Shown: positions 1 to 10,638, counted from the stretch's first letter. The stretch is 64,000 nucleotides of DNA from Rhizophagus irregularis (GCF_026210795.1 NC_089456.1:126501-190500); one strand, 5' to 3'. The notes: generated by a model not told the origin, from the letters alone. A program made the numbers and translations.

Positions 1-260
1 TGGTGGTAATTTTATATTTCTAGGATTAATGGATAAAAAGATATTTCAATTTGAAAAATTTAGCTACTATTTGTTATAATTTGTCAATCATTTACTTTTG
101 AAAAATCATTAATCAAATTGAATTTTTTTTCGATTTTTACTTAGAAAATACTATAGAATTTATTACAAAAATATCTGTTTATGTAATAAAATATTTTAAG
201 ATATTTAAAAGTGTCTTTAATTAAAAAACAAAATTGCAGGCAGATTTGGCTGCAAAACAG

Positions 261-345
261 TTTAAGGCAGTGTTGGCACTTGGCCGTTTGGCCGGGATTG
301 GCCATTTGGCCATTTGGCCGCGGCCAAATGCCAATACAGCCTTAA
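261..345. repeat. Small fold-back repeat rich in GGCC
   Basis: The ends read TTAAGGCAGTGTTGGCAC and, on the other strand, TTAAGGCTGTATTGGCAT, so the segment is a near-perfect inverted repeat of about 25 bases per arm. The interior is built of short GGCCAAATGGCC-type palindromes. A third copy of the arm lies near 447-463. No coding content. It looks like a tiny non-autonomous fold-back element; no target duplication could be fixed. Confidence 0.5.
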
Positions 346-1126
346 TAAAATATTAGTATTTTGTTATTTGACCAAATTTGGCCGGGGTTAGCCATTAGCC
401 GTTTTGCCATTTTGGCCGGCCAAATCGGCCAAAAAAATTCTTGACCACGGCCAAATGCCAACGGGATAGTATCAATTTTAAGTATAACTTTTTAATTTTT
501 CATTTATCTTTAAATATAATTAAAAATAATAAATTTAATAAAATTACATATTGATGTTATTTATATTATATAATTGTTATATATATTATTTATGTTATAT
601 AACTGTTATATATCCATCTTTAATATCAGCTAATACTACTATATCTTGTGAATCGCAACTACAAGCAATAGAAATCTTCTTCAAGAATAACACAGATTGG
701 TTATTAATTAAATACGAGCGTAAAATGATTTTAACTTTTACTATGAAAATAAACGAACATATATTATATAATTGCTCTGCTCCTATTATTCAAAGAATAT
801 TCTTAAGTAGCTTCGACAATATCTCTCTAACTTTGAAGTTAAGTATTGTATTAACTTTAAGATAAGTGGGTTCAAGGACTAGAATACGTTTCTGTTCTAA
901 GACAATTACATGACATATTGACAAACCATCAAGTAGTTAGCTACTTATTACATATATATTAGCTAGTAATAGTAAAGTATGCCTTTCCTTATTAATTATT
1001 CTTGAATAGACATATATTATTGCTATAACACAACTGAATGCTTATATACCAACTGTTTGTCAAACTACATATTATGTTATGGTTCATCTTTGTTTTTTTA
1101 TAGTTAATGGGTGTAGAATAGTTTAA
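346..1126. other. AT-rich gap, no gene supported
   Basis: After the GGCC repeats there is AT-rich DNA. An open frame of about 100 codons at 551-865 has no recognisable domain and a composition expected by chance in such DNA, so no gene is called. Confidence 0.5.
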
Positions 1127-1673
1127 CACAGGTCGAAAAGTGAAAAATCAGGTATCAATCAGTCACCAATCAGTCACCAATCAGGTAGCTGATTGGTGAC
1201 TGATTGGTGACTGATTGGTGACAGATTGGCATTTTTGCCAAATACTGTCACCAATCAGGCAGTTTGCTAACTTTGATCCAGTAATCAGAAAAGAATGAAA
1301 TATAGCTCATTGGAATCATCTCAACAAGATGAATCTAATGGTAGTAAAATCGCATTTCTAGGATTAATACTTAAAGAGATATTAAGTAAAATATAAAAAT
1401 AAAAATGTATCATTTATATTTTATTTAATTTTTTATTAACTATTAATCCTAGAAATGCGATTTTGCTACCATTAGATTCATCTTGTTGAGACGATTCCAA
1501 TGAGTCATATTTCATTTTTTTCTGATCACTGGATCAAAAGTTAGCAAACTACCTGATTGGTAATGGTATTTGGCAAAAATGCCAATCTGTTACCAATTAG
1601 TCACCAATCAGTTATCTGATTGGTGACCAATTGGTGACTGATTGATGCCTGATTTTTCACTTTTCGACCTGTA
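1127..1673. mobile_element. PIF/Harbinger-like MITE with long terminal inverted repeats
   Basis: The element starts CACAGGTCGAAAAGTGAAAA and ends with the inverse, CTTTTCGACCTGTA. The two arms are about 240 bases each, nearly the whole element, and are flanked by TAA on both sides. A 3-bp TAA/TTA target duplication is the hallmark of the PIF/Harbinger superfamily. Near each end are direct repeats of CACCAATCAGT-type units, about 10 bases each. No transposase frame, so it is non-autonomous. It shares its terminal bases with the element at 5367-5556. Confidence 0.8.
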
Positions 1674-2267
1674 TAAGTAATGTTAATTTTATACTAATGT
1701 CTATTTTTTTTCTAAAGAATAAGAAGTTTTCCAAAAATTTCTGAATATTGATCAATAAAAACTTGACAATGAAAAAATTCAATATAAGATATTGGTGAAC
1801 CATCCATATTAACTGATATTTTGATCAAACCACTAAATTTCTGGTTTATTATTATGAATAAATTAACTATGATCTAATTGTGGCTGATGAGATATTCCAG
1901 TAAATGAAATTATATGTAAGATTAACTACTACCAAAGTTATCAAAAGATTTTTGAACAGCTGTGAAATAAGCTTGCTAAAATAGTTAACAAGAATCAGTA
2001 ATGCTATTAATCTTGAAACTGACTGATTGCTATATTTAATTCCAATGATTTTTTAATTTAGACAAATTGGAACATCAAAAGTAATGACGTAATCACAAAT
2101 ATCAGAAATAATATCTGTTTATAGTAACTGAATACATTAAGAAGAATGAAGTATGGTATTTACATAATGTTATGTTTTTTTAAAAAAATTGGATTATATT
2201 GTAATCTAAACTAAATTTGGTCTGATTCTTCAATTCCACTATTTAGGCCACTAACACATCTGTAAAT
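1674..2267. other. AT-rich gap, nothing recognised
   Basis: No open frame of note, no repeat structure and no recognisable RNA gene were seen between the MITE and the Ser/Thr repeat region. Confidence 0.5.
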
Positions 2268-2839
2268 ATGATGAATGTTTCAAATATTTTAAATAATCTG
2301 AAAAGTAATGAAATAGAGTCTTACACATCTTATACAACATCTACAATTCTAACAACTTCTCTATTTCACAACTATGAAATTTCAAGTATCTCAAACAATT
2401 TAAGTAATGAAGTTGAGCTTTACTTAACATCAAAAACTCCTACAACTTCTTCATTCCACAGCTATGAAATTTCAAGTATACATGCCATCCAAATTATTTT
2501 GGACTGCCGTAATTATAAGTAAAATCCCAAATTCAATTATAACATCCCAAATTATTTTGGCACTTTACATAGTAAATTATATATAAACTAAATGAATTAT
2601 AACATCCCAAATTATAATTATGACATCCCAAAATAATTTGGGCAGCATGTATAATTTCAAGTATCTTAAACAATTCAAATAATAAAGTTAAGTTTCACTC
2701 AATACTAAAAACTCTGACTCTTATATTCACAGCTATAAAGTTTCAAGTATTTTAAACAATTCAAGTAATGAAGTTGAACTTCACTCAATACCAAAAACTT
2801 CTATAACTCCTTCTTCTCCTTCATCTCACAATTATAAAT
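2268..2839 (+). repeat. Ser/Thr-rich tandem coding repeat, interrupted
   Basis: Four to five imperfect copies of a unit of about 110 bases are seen, each with the words TCACAACTATGAAATTTCAAG and AATGAAGTTGAGCTT. Read on the plus strand they give Ser/Thr/Asn-rich peptide of the type SYEISSISNNLSNEVE. The array is interrupted by a small hAT-like MITE, which ends the open frame at 2522. It may be the disordered 5' part of a gene continuing into the exon-like frame at 2896-3156, but no continuous model could be made. Function unknown. Confidence 0.45.
2477..2653. mobile_element. hAT-like MITE with 8-bp target duplication
   Basis: The ends are TATACATGCCATCC and, inverted, TATACATGCTGCCC, and both are followed inside by CAAATTATTTTGG. 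The flanks carry the same 8 bases, ATTTCAAG, at 2469-2476 and 2654-2661. An 8-bp duplication fits the hAT superfamily. The element is 177 bases long with no coding capacity and sits in a tandem coding repeat, which it disrupts. Confidence 0.7.
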
Positions 2840-2895
2840 AATCACAATTCATGGTAACTAATAATAAATACATAGATATGATTTGGTCTTTCTAG

Positions 2896-3156
2896 AAGTT
2901 TGATGCAATTATTTGCAAAATAGATATCAAAGAAAAATTAATAGGCTTATGCGAGAAAGAAAAGAAAGCAAAGGTGAAATTATCATTAAGTTATGGTATT
3001 GTCAATTTGAATAATAGTAGAATCATGGATGTCTTGGGACAATCTGTAAAGTTTTATTTTGAAGCAAAAATGAAGAAATATAAATCACAAATAACCATGT
3101 CAAAAGAAGCTTTAGAAACTTTGAAGTATTTAAATGTAATAGTATATATTAATTAA
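2896..3156 (+). CDS. Putative exon of an unknown protein
   Basis: An 86-codon frame opens directly after a splice-acceptor-like TTTCTAG and ends in TAA. The peptide is Lys-rich and helical in character (KFDAIICKIDIKEKLIGLCE at its start, later QITMSKEALETLKYLN). No family was recognised. It lies about 55 bases after the Ser/Thr repeat array and could be its 3' exon. Low confidence: no start codon or donor pair could be tied to it. Confidence 0.3.
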   Translation, partial: KFDAIICKIDIKEKLIGLCEKEKKAKVKLSLSYGIVNLNNSRIMDVLGQSVKFYFEAKMKKYKSQITMSKEALETLKYLNVIVYIN

Positions 3157-3945
3157 AACATAAAAAATAGCTTAATATTGTTGCTTATAATTAATATATT
3201 TAGATATCCTTTGCTAAAAATAGCTATTTTTTTGATATGCTTTTGACATAGCTATAATATTATTTTTACATAGTTTTAATGCATTATGTCAACCATTAAA
3301 ACCATGTTATCTAGGCTTATAATTTCATGTCAAAATAATATCAAAAAATTACAATGATTTTGTAATTGATTTGTAATTATTTTGTAATAGTTTTATAATA
3401 GCTTTATAATTTATTTTTAATAAATTTATAATACAATTTATTGATTTGCAATTGTTTGCATAATAGTTTTATAATGAATCTGTAATAGTTTTTTAATTAA
3501 TAGTTACGCATACTGTTATTAGTCAAAAAACTACATAATTCTTCACAAAGTATATTTAACGTCCGTAGACGTCCTACCCAACACGTAAAAGTCCAATGTA
3601 CCTTAACAGCATTTCAGGGGTTCCTATATTTCAGTATAATAAAGATATTTTATTCTTCTATAATTTCTAGCAAATAGAATTCTAAAGCCAGTTCTACAAA
3701 AAAAAATTGAAACCCGATTAATAGTAGCTATCTAAAAAAAAAGTAAAAATGAACTGTTAGAACCTTTTGTTGAAATGCGTAAATTAAGAATTAAAAGACG
3801 AAGTTTCATAGGAGGTAGTCCTGTCTTTTGGTTCTTCTGCGTATCAGATTGGAAATGCATAACCTTGATTTCTATTTAAGGGTATTTTATAGTTTGGAAT
3901 ATTTTTTTCTTCATTCAGAAGCGCAAGAAGCCGTCAATGAAACTA
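3157..3945. other. AT-rich gap with short TTATAAT-type repeats
   Basis: Around 3350-3500 there are runs of the type TTTGTAAT/TTTATAAT repeated at short intervals. No gene or RNA was recognised. Confidence 0.4.
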
Positions 3946-3949
3946 AAAA

Positions 3950-4343
3950 GGAAATTCTGAAAGGTTTCGGCCAATCAAATCAAATGCCGAAAATGCCGAA
4001 AATAGGCCGAAACTCGGTCTTAATTTTGGCCAAAATTAAAATTCGGCCAAAATTATGATATTGTGTCACGTGACATTACACAAATTTCAAAAAAAGGAAA
4101 TTTTGTTTTCCAGTAAAATCGGAGAAATGTGTCGCACAAATGTTACACAGATTTCTACAAAAGGAAATTTACATGTCGATCATTATTCCAGCCAGAATTA
4201 TAGTATTAATGTTGGCCAATAATTTCGGCCAAATTTCGGCCTTTCGGTAAAAGTTTTGGCATTGTATAATTTCGGCAAATTTACTTTTAATTGCCTAAAC
4301 TTTCAGTTTTAAAAAGTTTCGGCCTTGGCCTAAACTACTTGAT
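3950..4343. mobile_element. Probable MITE, GGCCGAAA-rich, shared core with 44.7 kb
   Basis: The left end AAGGTTTCGGCC and the inverted right end AAGGTTGCTTGCC look like weak terminal repeats, and the flanks are rich in CGGCCAAA/CCGAAA words. The central part (about 4060-4180: TCACGTGA, then AAAAAGGAAATTTT, then TTCCAGTAAAAT) closely resembles the core of the element at 44518-44975. No clear target duplication was found, so the ends are approximate. Confidence 0.45.
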
Positions 4344-4554
4344 TTTGGCAAGCAACCTTAGTAAGATGGATTGGAAGAGTATAGGTAAGAGAGTATGTGC
4401 TATAGAAAGTATATGATTAGTAATACTATTACGAAGATGATTGCATGCTGAAAAAAGATGAAATTAGTTTGCTTACGCAGTCCAGTAATAGAGCGCAAGT
4501 GGGGTAATGCTAAAGTAGTATTGGAGATATCAGTTCTCCCAATTACCTGCGGGC

Positions 4555-5260
4555 TCAAAAGACCAGGACTGGTTTTTTTTTCAAAACTGGCTGTTGTTTT
4601 TTTATACGAGTATTGGCCTCATGAAAAAGGGAATCTTTCTCTGATAATGCCTTTTCTAGGCGAGCATTGGCATCTTGAAGGTGGTGGTCTTTTTCTGATA
4701 TTACTTTTTGCAACACCTCTATTATATCTTCCTTAGCAAGTTTTTTATCAAGTTCCATTACTTTATCTTTGATCTCAGTTCACAGACAATACTTCTTAAA
4801 TTATCATGCGGCCCTCAATCTCGTAACTTTGGCATTTCTACTGGCTTTTCTATCACTCCTCCCATTACATCCAAATCATGATATGTACGCTCTAGATCTA
4901 TGTCCTCCAACTTACCTTCCAATTTACGTATTTTAGTTTCAAGAAAGAATCTGGACCTTATCAGGCGGACGAAGTTTCGGTTTTCACAAAGTTAGCTCTC
5001 TCTCAGTATTTTAATATTGGATTTGAGCGATTTGATTTTAGCAGAATATTTGGCTTTGAGCTCAGTATTAGCTGTATTCAGCCGACTAAACTTATTGTTA
5101 AAGCCTGAACAGATTCCTTCACTCGCTCTAAATATATATCCTGCAGGTCTTTATAATCATTAGCAATATCAGAAGCAGTTTTGATGTTACCGCGCAATGC
5201 TTTCTCAAGTTCTGATTTGCGGATGCTATCAAGCCGATTACCCGAGGGTAGTGTTGTCAC
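4555..5260 (-). pseudogene. Coiled-coil protein remnants
   Basis: Two minus-strand frames, 4555-4758 and 5078-5260, encode Lys/Glu-rich heptad-like peptide (for example EDIIEVLQKVISEKDHHLQD and later YKDLQDIYLERVKESVQA). Between them the minus strand keeps coiled-coil-like composition. They resemble in style the coiled-coil leader of the Gag-like module at 9.1-9.9 kb, so they may be a worn copy of a related gene. No intact gene is present. Confidence 0.35.
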
Positions 5261-5366
5261 GGGACAATGTCTGGGACATGTTACACAAAAAAGAAATGAT
5301 AACCCCTCGAAATTTTTCTATGATAGCCTTGTTCGATACTTAGCAAAAATGTTTAGCATCCAATTA

Positions 5367-5556
5367 CACACGTCAAATGATCAAAAATAGGCAAAAAAAA
5401 TGGCGCAAATCGCATAAACTATTCGCAAATTTGTATAAACTATTTACAAATAGTATAGGTTAATTCGTAAATAGCCAAAAACAGCCAAGAATAGCCAAGA
5501 ATAGCCACTGCTTTTCGCGCCATTTTTTTTGCCAATTTTTAGCATTTCGACCTGTG
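5367..5556. mobile_element. PIF/Harbinger-like MITE, short
   Basis: Left end CACACGTCAAATGATCAAAA, inverted right end CACAGGTCGAAATGCTAAAA; both arms continue into GGCAAAAAAAATGGCGC, giving arms of about 40 bases. TTA flanks both sides (5364-5366 and 5557-5559), the 3-bp duplication typical of PIF/Harbinger. The interior has AAGAATAGCC-type short direct repeats. Terminal bases match the larger element at 1127-1673, so one transposase probably moved both. Confidence 0.75.
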
Positions 5557-5839
5557 TTATGCATAAATATATATAATTTTTGTAGAGAATTTTAAGTTAC
5601 AGAAGAGTACGGACAGAGTGCGGACATGTCCAGGACAACCAAAAAAAGCTGCAGACATCAAAAATGTACAACACTGCCCGAGGGGGTGTGTTTACTTAGT
5701 GGACCCTCAACCACCTCTCTATTTTCGATATCTCTTAAAGTATGTACATTGGGCATATTTTTTTTTCAGCTTAATCATTAGTATACTAAAAAAAATATGA
5801 GCAAAATTTTGAGACTGCGCAGTAAGCACTTTATTTTTT

Positions 5840-6056
5840 ATGGATACTATGATAGCATATTACCAATATTAGCATAATACTGATACTACCATATAACTGA
5901 TACTAATACTACCAATACTATTGATACTACTATATTATCGACACTAGCATAGTACTGATACTACCATATAACTGATACTAATACTATCGATACTACCGAT
6001 ATTAGTATAGTACTGATACTATTGTATTACTGATATTACCATAGTATCAATATTTT
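5840..6056. repeat. Minisatellite of GATACTACCATA-type units
   Basis: A block of degenerate tandem repeats built on GATACTAC/GATACTAAT words. A larger unit of 55-75 bases beginning AGCATAGTACTGATACTACC recurs three times. Non-coding. Confidence 0.7.
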
Positions 6057-6185
6057 TTGTGGATTTTTTATTTATAGTGAAAAAAAAAATCTTTAGAGAT
6101 TAGCTACTAATATGATTACACCCCGCTTAAAACACATATTAGTTCCAGGGCTAGATACTTATCCTCCGCAGATTACAAAGATATC

Positions 6186-6656
6186 ATGCAATATCGTGAT
6201 ATGAAGTCTAAACCTTTAGCTCAGCTAAGTAAAAAATATAATATATCGAATAGTCGCTTATATCAAATTTGGAGAGGACAAGAGTTTAATAGGATTCAAT
6301 GGAATGATTTAGCAGTCACATCAAGTATGAATGTTATAGATAAACAGAATAAGGAGCACCAAACTGAAAGAGATTTTCAAAATAAATTTAATACTGCCTT
6401 TACAGCACTGGAAAACAAGATACACGATGCTGAAATTAGCAAATCTACTGATCCAGTTTCGGAAGAAAGTGCAAGTAGTAAGGCAAAAAAGACTGAAGGA
6501 AAGAAACAATTCCAAGGGGGTCAATCAATACCTGGAACAAAAAAAGAAATTATTTCACCTACTGACCCCTCTGAAGATGTCTTGGATTTGTATAAGAGAA
6601 CCAATAATACTTTAGAAAAAATTAAAGCATCAGGTCATCCTCTTATTTCCAAATAG
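6186..6656 (+). CDS. HTH-like small protein beside the Gag-like module
   Basis: A 156-residue frame whose N-terminal 35 residues (PLAQLSKKYNISNSRLYQIW) look like a helix-turn-helix of the homeodomain/resolvase type, followed by a Lys/Ser/Glu-rich, probably disordered tail. It lies about 165 bases from the protease-like frame of the Gag-like module and runs towards it (convergent). It might be a DNA-binding accessory protein of that element. Whether it is complete at its 5' end is uncertain. Not assigned to a known family. Confidence 0.4.
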   Translation: MQYRDMKSKPLAQLSKKYNISNSRLYQIWRGQEFNRIQWNDLAVTSSMNVIDKQNKEHQTERDFQNKFNTAFTALENKIHDAEISKSTDPVSEESASSKAKKTEGKKQFQGGQSIPGTKKEIISPTDPSEDVLDLYKRTNNTLEKIKASGHPLISK

Positions 6657-6821
6657 TTATTCGTCCTATTCAATCTGACTGCGTAAACTATTATAGTATC
6701 CTATGATTTCCAAATTCGATTGAATGCTAGAAAATAATGCCTTTTTGAGCTCTTTCATACGAATTGCTATATCCTCATAACTCATACAATTTATGCATTT
6801 TTTTTAAGTCCTTCTCACCAG

Positions 6822-7271
6822 TTAGACTAGAAGAATCGTAGATACTTGGTCCTGCTCCTCTTTTGGCAGATCCTTGACTACCGGAGCCTTGCTAAAGGTT
6901 AGGATAATATATGCTTTTCTATGTAACTTTATGTGGAACTGGTTTTTATTTGGCTCGAGAATACCTTGAACCTTTTGAATGTTTGACATACCAAAAAATA
7001 GCATTGGTTCTGTTTCACCATTATCAATACGAACAAAATTTCCAATGACTGTGACTGTCTTATCTTCTTTATCCTTCAAGGTAACTGGCACGTCTGTATA
7101 CCATCCTAATGAATCGGTAATATGCTTGGAATTGCCCTTTATGGCAAAATTAGATGGTTTATCAGCCTTCCATCCAAGCGCTTTGATTGCTGGATCATTT
7201 ATACCACCAAACTCACTGCCAAAATCTAAAAAAGATTCAGAAATAGTTAAGTCATTTATATTAGCATCCAA
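6822..7271 (-). pseudogene. Retroviral-type aspartic protease-like domain (fossil)
   Basis: The 149-residue frame starts with a Leu-Asp-x-Gly region followed by a compact beta-rich stretch (SKHITDSLGWYTDVPVTLKD, then GNFVRIDNGE) that ends in a hydrophobic strand before GILEPNKNQF. The layout, with an N-terminal catalytic loop, a hydrophobic core and a final Leu-Gly-like strand, is that of a retropepsin monomer. It lies downstream of the zinc knuckle, as expected for a Gag-Pro order. Family call by pattern only. Confidence 0.5.
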
Positions 7272-7602
7272 ATATTGTAAAGATGATAATCACTCATCTG
7301 ATTCTTTCGTTTCCTCTTCTTGAGCCTTTCGAGACAAGCACATTTTTCGTATTGGTGGTGAGAGTTTAGACAATAGCTGATCGTACGTTTCAGGTTGGCT
7401 AGATTCTAGAGGTGAGATTGCATTAGTATCACCGGTTAACTTATATGAAGCGCCTCTCGGTTCATTTACCTGTTTTTTTTTACCAGTGGGTCATATCCAA
7501 TTCATCTATTATCATTCTCATCATAACCACCCCACCATTTTCCTCACCATCTGAATCGGAGGAACTATAAGTGTAAGAGGCGTAAAATATGACCGAGTGA
7601 AT

Positions 7603-8289
7603 TTAGATTGATTGAGCTATTGGTCTTTTTGGACAACTTCCTTTGCTATGGCCCGTTTCTTCACAAATTTCACATTTTTGTATAAATACTTTTTTCTGAA
7701 ATAGATCAGCTAACTGATTTACATTATTCTGAGTTTCTTCAAGTCCTTCTTCAATCCTATCAAATCTAGCAGAATTATTGTTTCGCTGTGGACGAGGTCT
7801 TTGAAAAGGTTTTACAGGATAATCTGAGTCTAAATCTTCCTTACTTAATAAACCTATTTCTTTTAAGTATTCTGATACATAATAATTCTTGAGACCTTCC
7901 TCTGTTTTCAATGAAGATGGTGGACCTTTTGGCTGTCTAACTGGTTCAACAGTTTGTGGGGTAGATACTTGCTGAGCCATTTGCGATTGTAATTCTGTAA
8001 CTTTCTTTACTAATGCCTGGTTTTCAGTTTTTTGTTGTGCCAATGCATTTTGAATTGCTTTTTGCATATCTTCTAAAGAAATTCCTTGCTGTTGCGGGGC
8101 TGAAACAGGTGAGGGTTCATATATTTCTTGAGATGCTCGATTAGATACTAGAGGGTCAGGTAATCTATCTTTTTTATGTCTTGCTATTCGGCGTAATTCT
8201 ATCTCATAAAGCTTTTTAGCTAATTTATCCAATCGGCAAATGTTCACCAATATCCTCAGCTTTTTCAAGCCATGAGAGTGGAAGCGCAT
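7603..8289 (-). pseudogene. Gag C-terminal part with CCHC zinc knuckle (fossil)
   Basis: A 228-residue frame, rich in Gln and Pro, with a predicted coiled coil in the middle (SLEDMQKAIQNALAQQKTEN) and at residues about 205-218 the perfect knuckle CEICEETGHSKGSC (C-x2-C-x4-H-x4-C), the nucleic-acid-binding signature of Gag nucleocapsids. It lies just downstream of the capsid-like frame. Confidence 0.65.
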
Positions 8290-8373
8290 CTAAGAACTTT
8301 CACGTAATTCTTCAGGTCTATAGTTGGTCATCTTCCCCTATTCGTAATAATTTTCTATACAATTCATCTATAG

Positions 8374-8940
8374 TCATATTCCCTTTCTAATTGTTCTATA
8401 CATCAAATCCCGAAGCTCCTCCTCCACTGTAGGAAAATGTGTTTTTAGCCACCATATGGCTTGACCAAAACGAATACCAGCTACAACTACCGTAGTACCA
8501 TTATTAGCATTTAGTGCATTAACAGCAATATTAGCAGGACGACCATCTGCTATACGCCAATCTTCATTCCAGGGACTTTCTACAGCTTTCAACTTGACTA
8601 TTGCAGTTCCTGGTTGGCCAAAAGCTTCATTCAATGCTTGATTTCCTATTTGACCTGCATTTCGCCCATTTACTACTACTAAGTTAGCCTGCCCTGTATT
8701 ATCAAGTAAGTTTGCTAATTCCCAATTCTGCTTTGTAGTAATCTCTTCGTCAAACCATTCTAAGGCTCTTCCTCTCATATAGCCTTTTAAATATCCTATA
8801 GCTACTTCTCTTCCTGTGGGTGGACCTCCTGCATTATCTGCTGGATCTACCCCTTGATTTTGCAGATATAATCTTAGTTTCGCTAAAAAATCTGGAATAC
8901 TATCATCCCAGTCAAAAAATGGTTGTGGGATTCCTGCCAT
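8374..8940 (-). pseudogene. Capsid-like (retrotransposon Gag) domain (fossil)
   Basis: The 188-residue frame opens MAGIPQPFFDWDDSIPDFLA and carries the helical pattern of retrotransposon Gag domains: a first helix FLAKLRLYLQ, later AIGYLKGYMRGRALEWFDEE with the conserved Gly-x-Ala-x-x-Trp, and near the end FGQAIWWLKTHFPTVEEEL. This matches Ty3/Gypsy-type capsid domains. Continues in style into the zinc-knuckle frame. Confidence 0.6.
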
Positions 8941-9120
8941 GTTTATTTAATTTGGTGGATTATTCTGTAACGCTAAAATTTGTCCCTGCAAATTAAAATT
9001 ATTCTGGCACTCTGCTTGGGTCTTATTTTTCCATTTCTCATATCGCTCATAGAGCTTGTCACGATTAAATTCTAACAGACCTATATCCCCTCTATTTTGC
9101 TGTAAGTGATGGGCATTTCG

Positions 9121-9867
9121 CTAATACAGCAATTGTAAGGCAAATTTTTCCTGTAGCAATATACCAATACAGGTTCGCTTTCCTGTTATATTGTCTAACA
9201 TTCTATTTACTTGATTTCGAGCATTGGTCCGCAACTGATAAAGGTCAGCAATAACCATTTGTTTCACTCCTTCAGCATTTTGCTTTCGTATAATTTCATT
9301 ATTATGTTCAGCCTCTGCATCATATTGCCTTCGTTGCTCACGGACTAAATCCTGATGCAAATTATTCTCTTTTCGGTGAATCTGCCTTGTCGCCCTTTTT
9401 ATTTGATCAGCTAAGATTTCTCTACTTATTGTTGTATTATTCAGATAACCATCTATTGCATTTGCTAGCTCTGTGATGGTAGCCATTTCTATGTTAATAT
9501 TAGGATTATACAAGTCTGAAGAATTCCCTCGTTCTGGTGAATTTTTTTGTGATGAGATGGTTCTGATCCGGCATCGCAATTTCTCTACCTGCTCCTCAGA
9601 ATCTACTAACAGTACTCTCATACTAGAAATATGTTTTTCATTATCACGAATATCCTTCTTAGCTTGATATAGTTGCTTTTTTAGGCTGGAAATTTCAGAT
9701 TTTAGCTCTATTATTTCCTTTTTCGAAGTATTCTCAAGACGTTCTATCTCACCATTAAGAGTTTGGATTTCTTGTTCACAACGGACACATTCATGTTCCA
9801 GCTCCCTGATCTGCTTTTCATTTTGGCAGTTACTATCAACTTCTGCTTGCAATTCACTACGGAGCAT
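9121..9867 (-). pseudogene. Coiled-coil leader of the Gag-like module (fossil)
   Basis: A 248-residue frame. Residues 1-95 are a strong coiled coil (QIRELEHECVRCEQEIQTLN and on). After a Ser/Asn-rich hinge a second helical part begins MATITELANAIDGYLNNTTI and continues with charged helices. It lies upstream of the capsid-like domain on the same strand and probably forms its N-terminal assembly region. Confidence 0.5.
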
Positions 9868-9980
9868 GGTAGTTCTCCTCCTTCAGCTCAGCTTTATATT
9901 TTCAATACGTTCTTTCCGCTGCCAATGCAATGGTTCCCTTCCGAAATGCCATTCTTTTGCGATTATAAAAGAGAATCAGA

Positions 9981-10142
9981 ATGAGCCAACCACAAATCTT
10001 GATAGACCCTATTGAGATAAGAGAATTGAAAAAATATCATATTGCGTGGAATATATTATCGCCCAAACTGGCTATCATTCTAATCCCAAATCACAAGAAG
10101 ATGCGTGTAAAAAAAGAGGGGCACCAATTCTCCTTTAAGTGA
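9981..10142 (+). CDS. Small ORF of 53 residues, function unknown
   Basis: Opens MSQPQILIDPIEIRELKKYH and ends in TGA after a Lys-rich tail (NHKKMRVKKEGHQFSFK). It starts 113 bases from the start of the coiled-coil frame and is divergent from it. Composition is protein-like, not that of random AT-rich DNA, but no family was recognised. It may belong to the virus-like element. Confidence 0.35.
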   Translation: MSQPQILIDPIEIRELKKYHIAWNILSPKLAIILIPNHKKMRVKKEGHQFSFK

Positions 10143-10154
10143 ATGTAAAGATTT

Positions 10155-10397
10155 TTAGAAAATCAGAGTCGTACAAAATAATTTAAGCTGGCTCTCAGAT
10201 AATGGGTTACGCTTCCGTGATGTGAGACGAATCCATGCCTCATTTATTATGGAAGCTGGTAACTTGGCTAGCAATTCAGAATATGCTTGGTTAAATGCCA
10301 TTATATATTTATACATTGGCGCAAAAAAAATGGAATTCCATGAAATTTCAAAAAATAGACCACCAGGATCAGTTTTATTATAATACAAATAATACAT
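10155..10397 (-). CDS. Small ORF, function unknown
   Basis: An 80-codon frame whose second half (AFNQAYSELLAKLPASIINE, then AWIRLTSRKRNPLSESQLK) looks like a real helical, basic peptide; an internal Met at codon 33 is a plausible start. It lies between the 53-residue ORF and the 224-residue ORF in a compact cluster. No family recognised. Confidence 0.3.
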   Translation of the reverse strand: MYYLYYNKTDPGGLFFEISWNSIFFAPMYKYIMAFNQAYSELLAKLPASIINEAWIRLTSRKRNPLSESQLKLFCTTLIF

Positions 10398-10638
10398 TTA
10401 TGGCCTTTTTATAAATAAGAAGAGACACGCTAGATGGATCAAAAATTTATGTCACACATGCCTAGGCCATAAGGTGTGGACAATATATTATTTTATTAAG
10501 GCAATATTCAGGATCTGGGTTAAGGACTAATCTGGAAAATTCATTCACAATTATTATTCATATCTAGTCACATTATACAACTGGATAAGAGCTGGGAATT
10601 TTGTCAGAGAGTCACATGAGATGTATTCCCTTATACTG

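Larger units (their letters stand above)
6822..9867 (-). mobile_element. Gag-like capsid module, fossil virus-like element
   Basis: On the minus strand, in order: coiled-coil leader (9867-9121), capsid-like domain (8940-8374), Gag C-terminal part with a CCHC zinc knuckle (8289-7603) and a retroviral-type aspartic protease-like domain (7271-6822). This order is that of a Ty3-like Gag-protease. No reverse transcriptase, RNase H or integrase frame lies beside it, and no long terminal repeats were seen. The module is broken in a few places but still well recognisable, so it is probably of modest age. Treated as a fossil. Confidence 0.65.

Noticed and set aside
551-865. 104-codon frame
   Set aside because: Composition is what AT-rich DNA gives by chance; no domain, no splice context.
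6822-9867. Calling the Gag-like module a full LTR retrotransposon
   Set aside because: No LTRs, reverse transcriptase, RNase H or integrase seen in the window.
9473-9984. Plus-strand frames opposite the coiled-coil frame
   Set aside because: They mirror the coiled-coil coding strand and have no protein-like pattern of their own.
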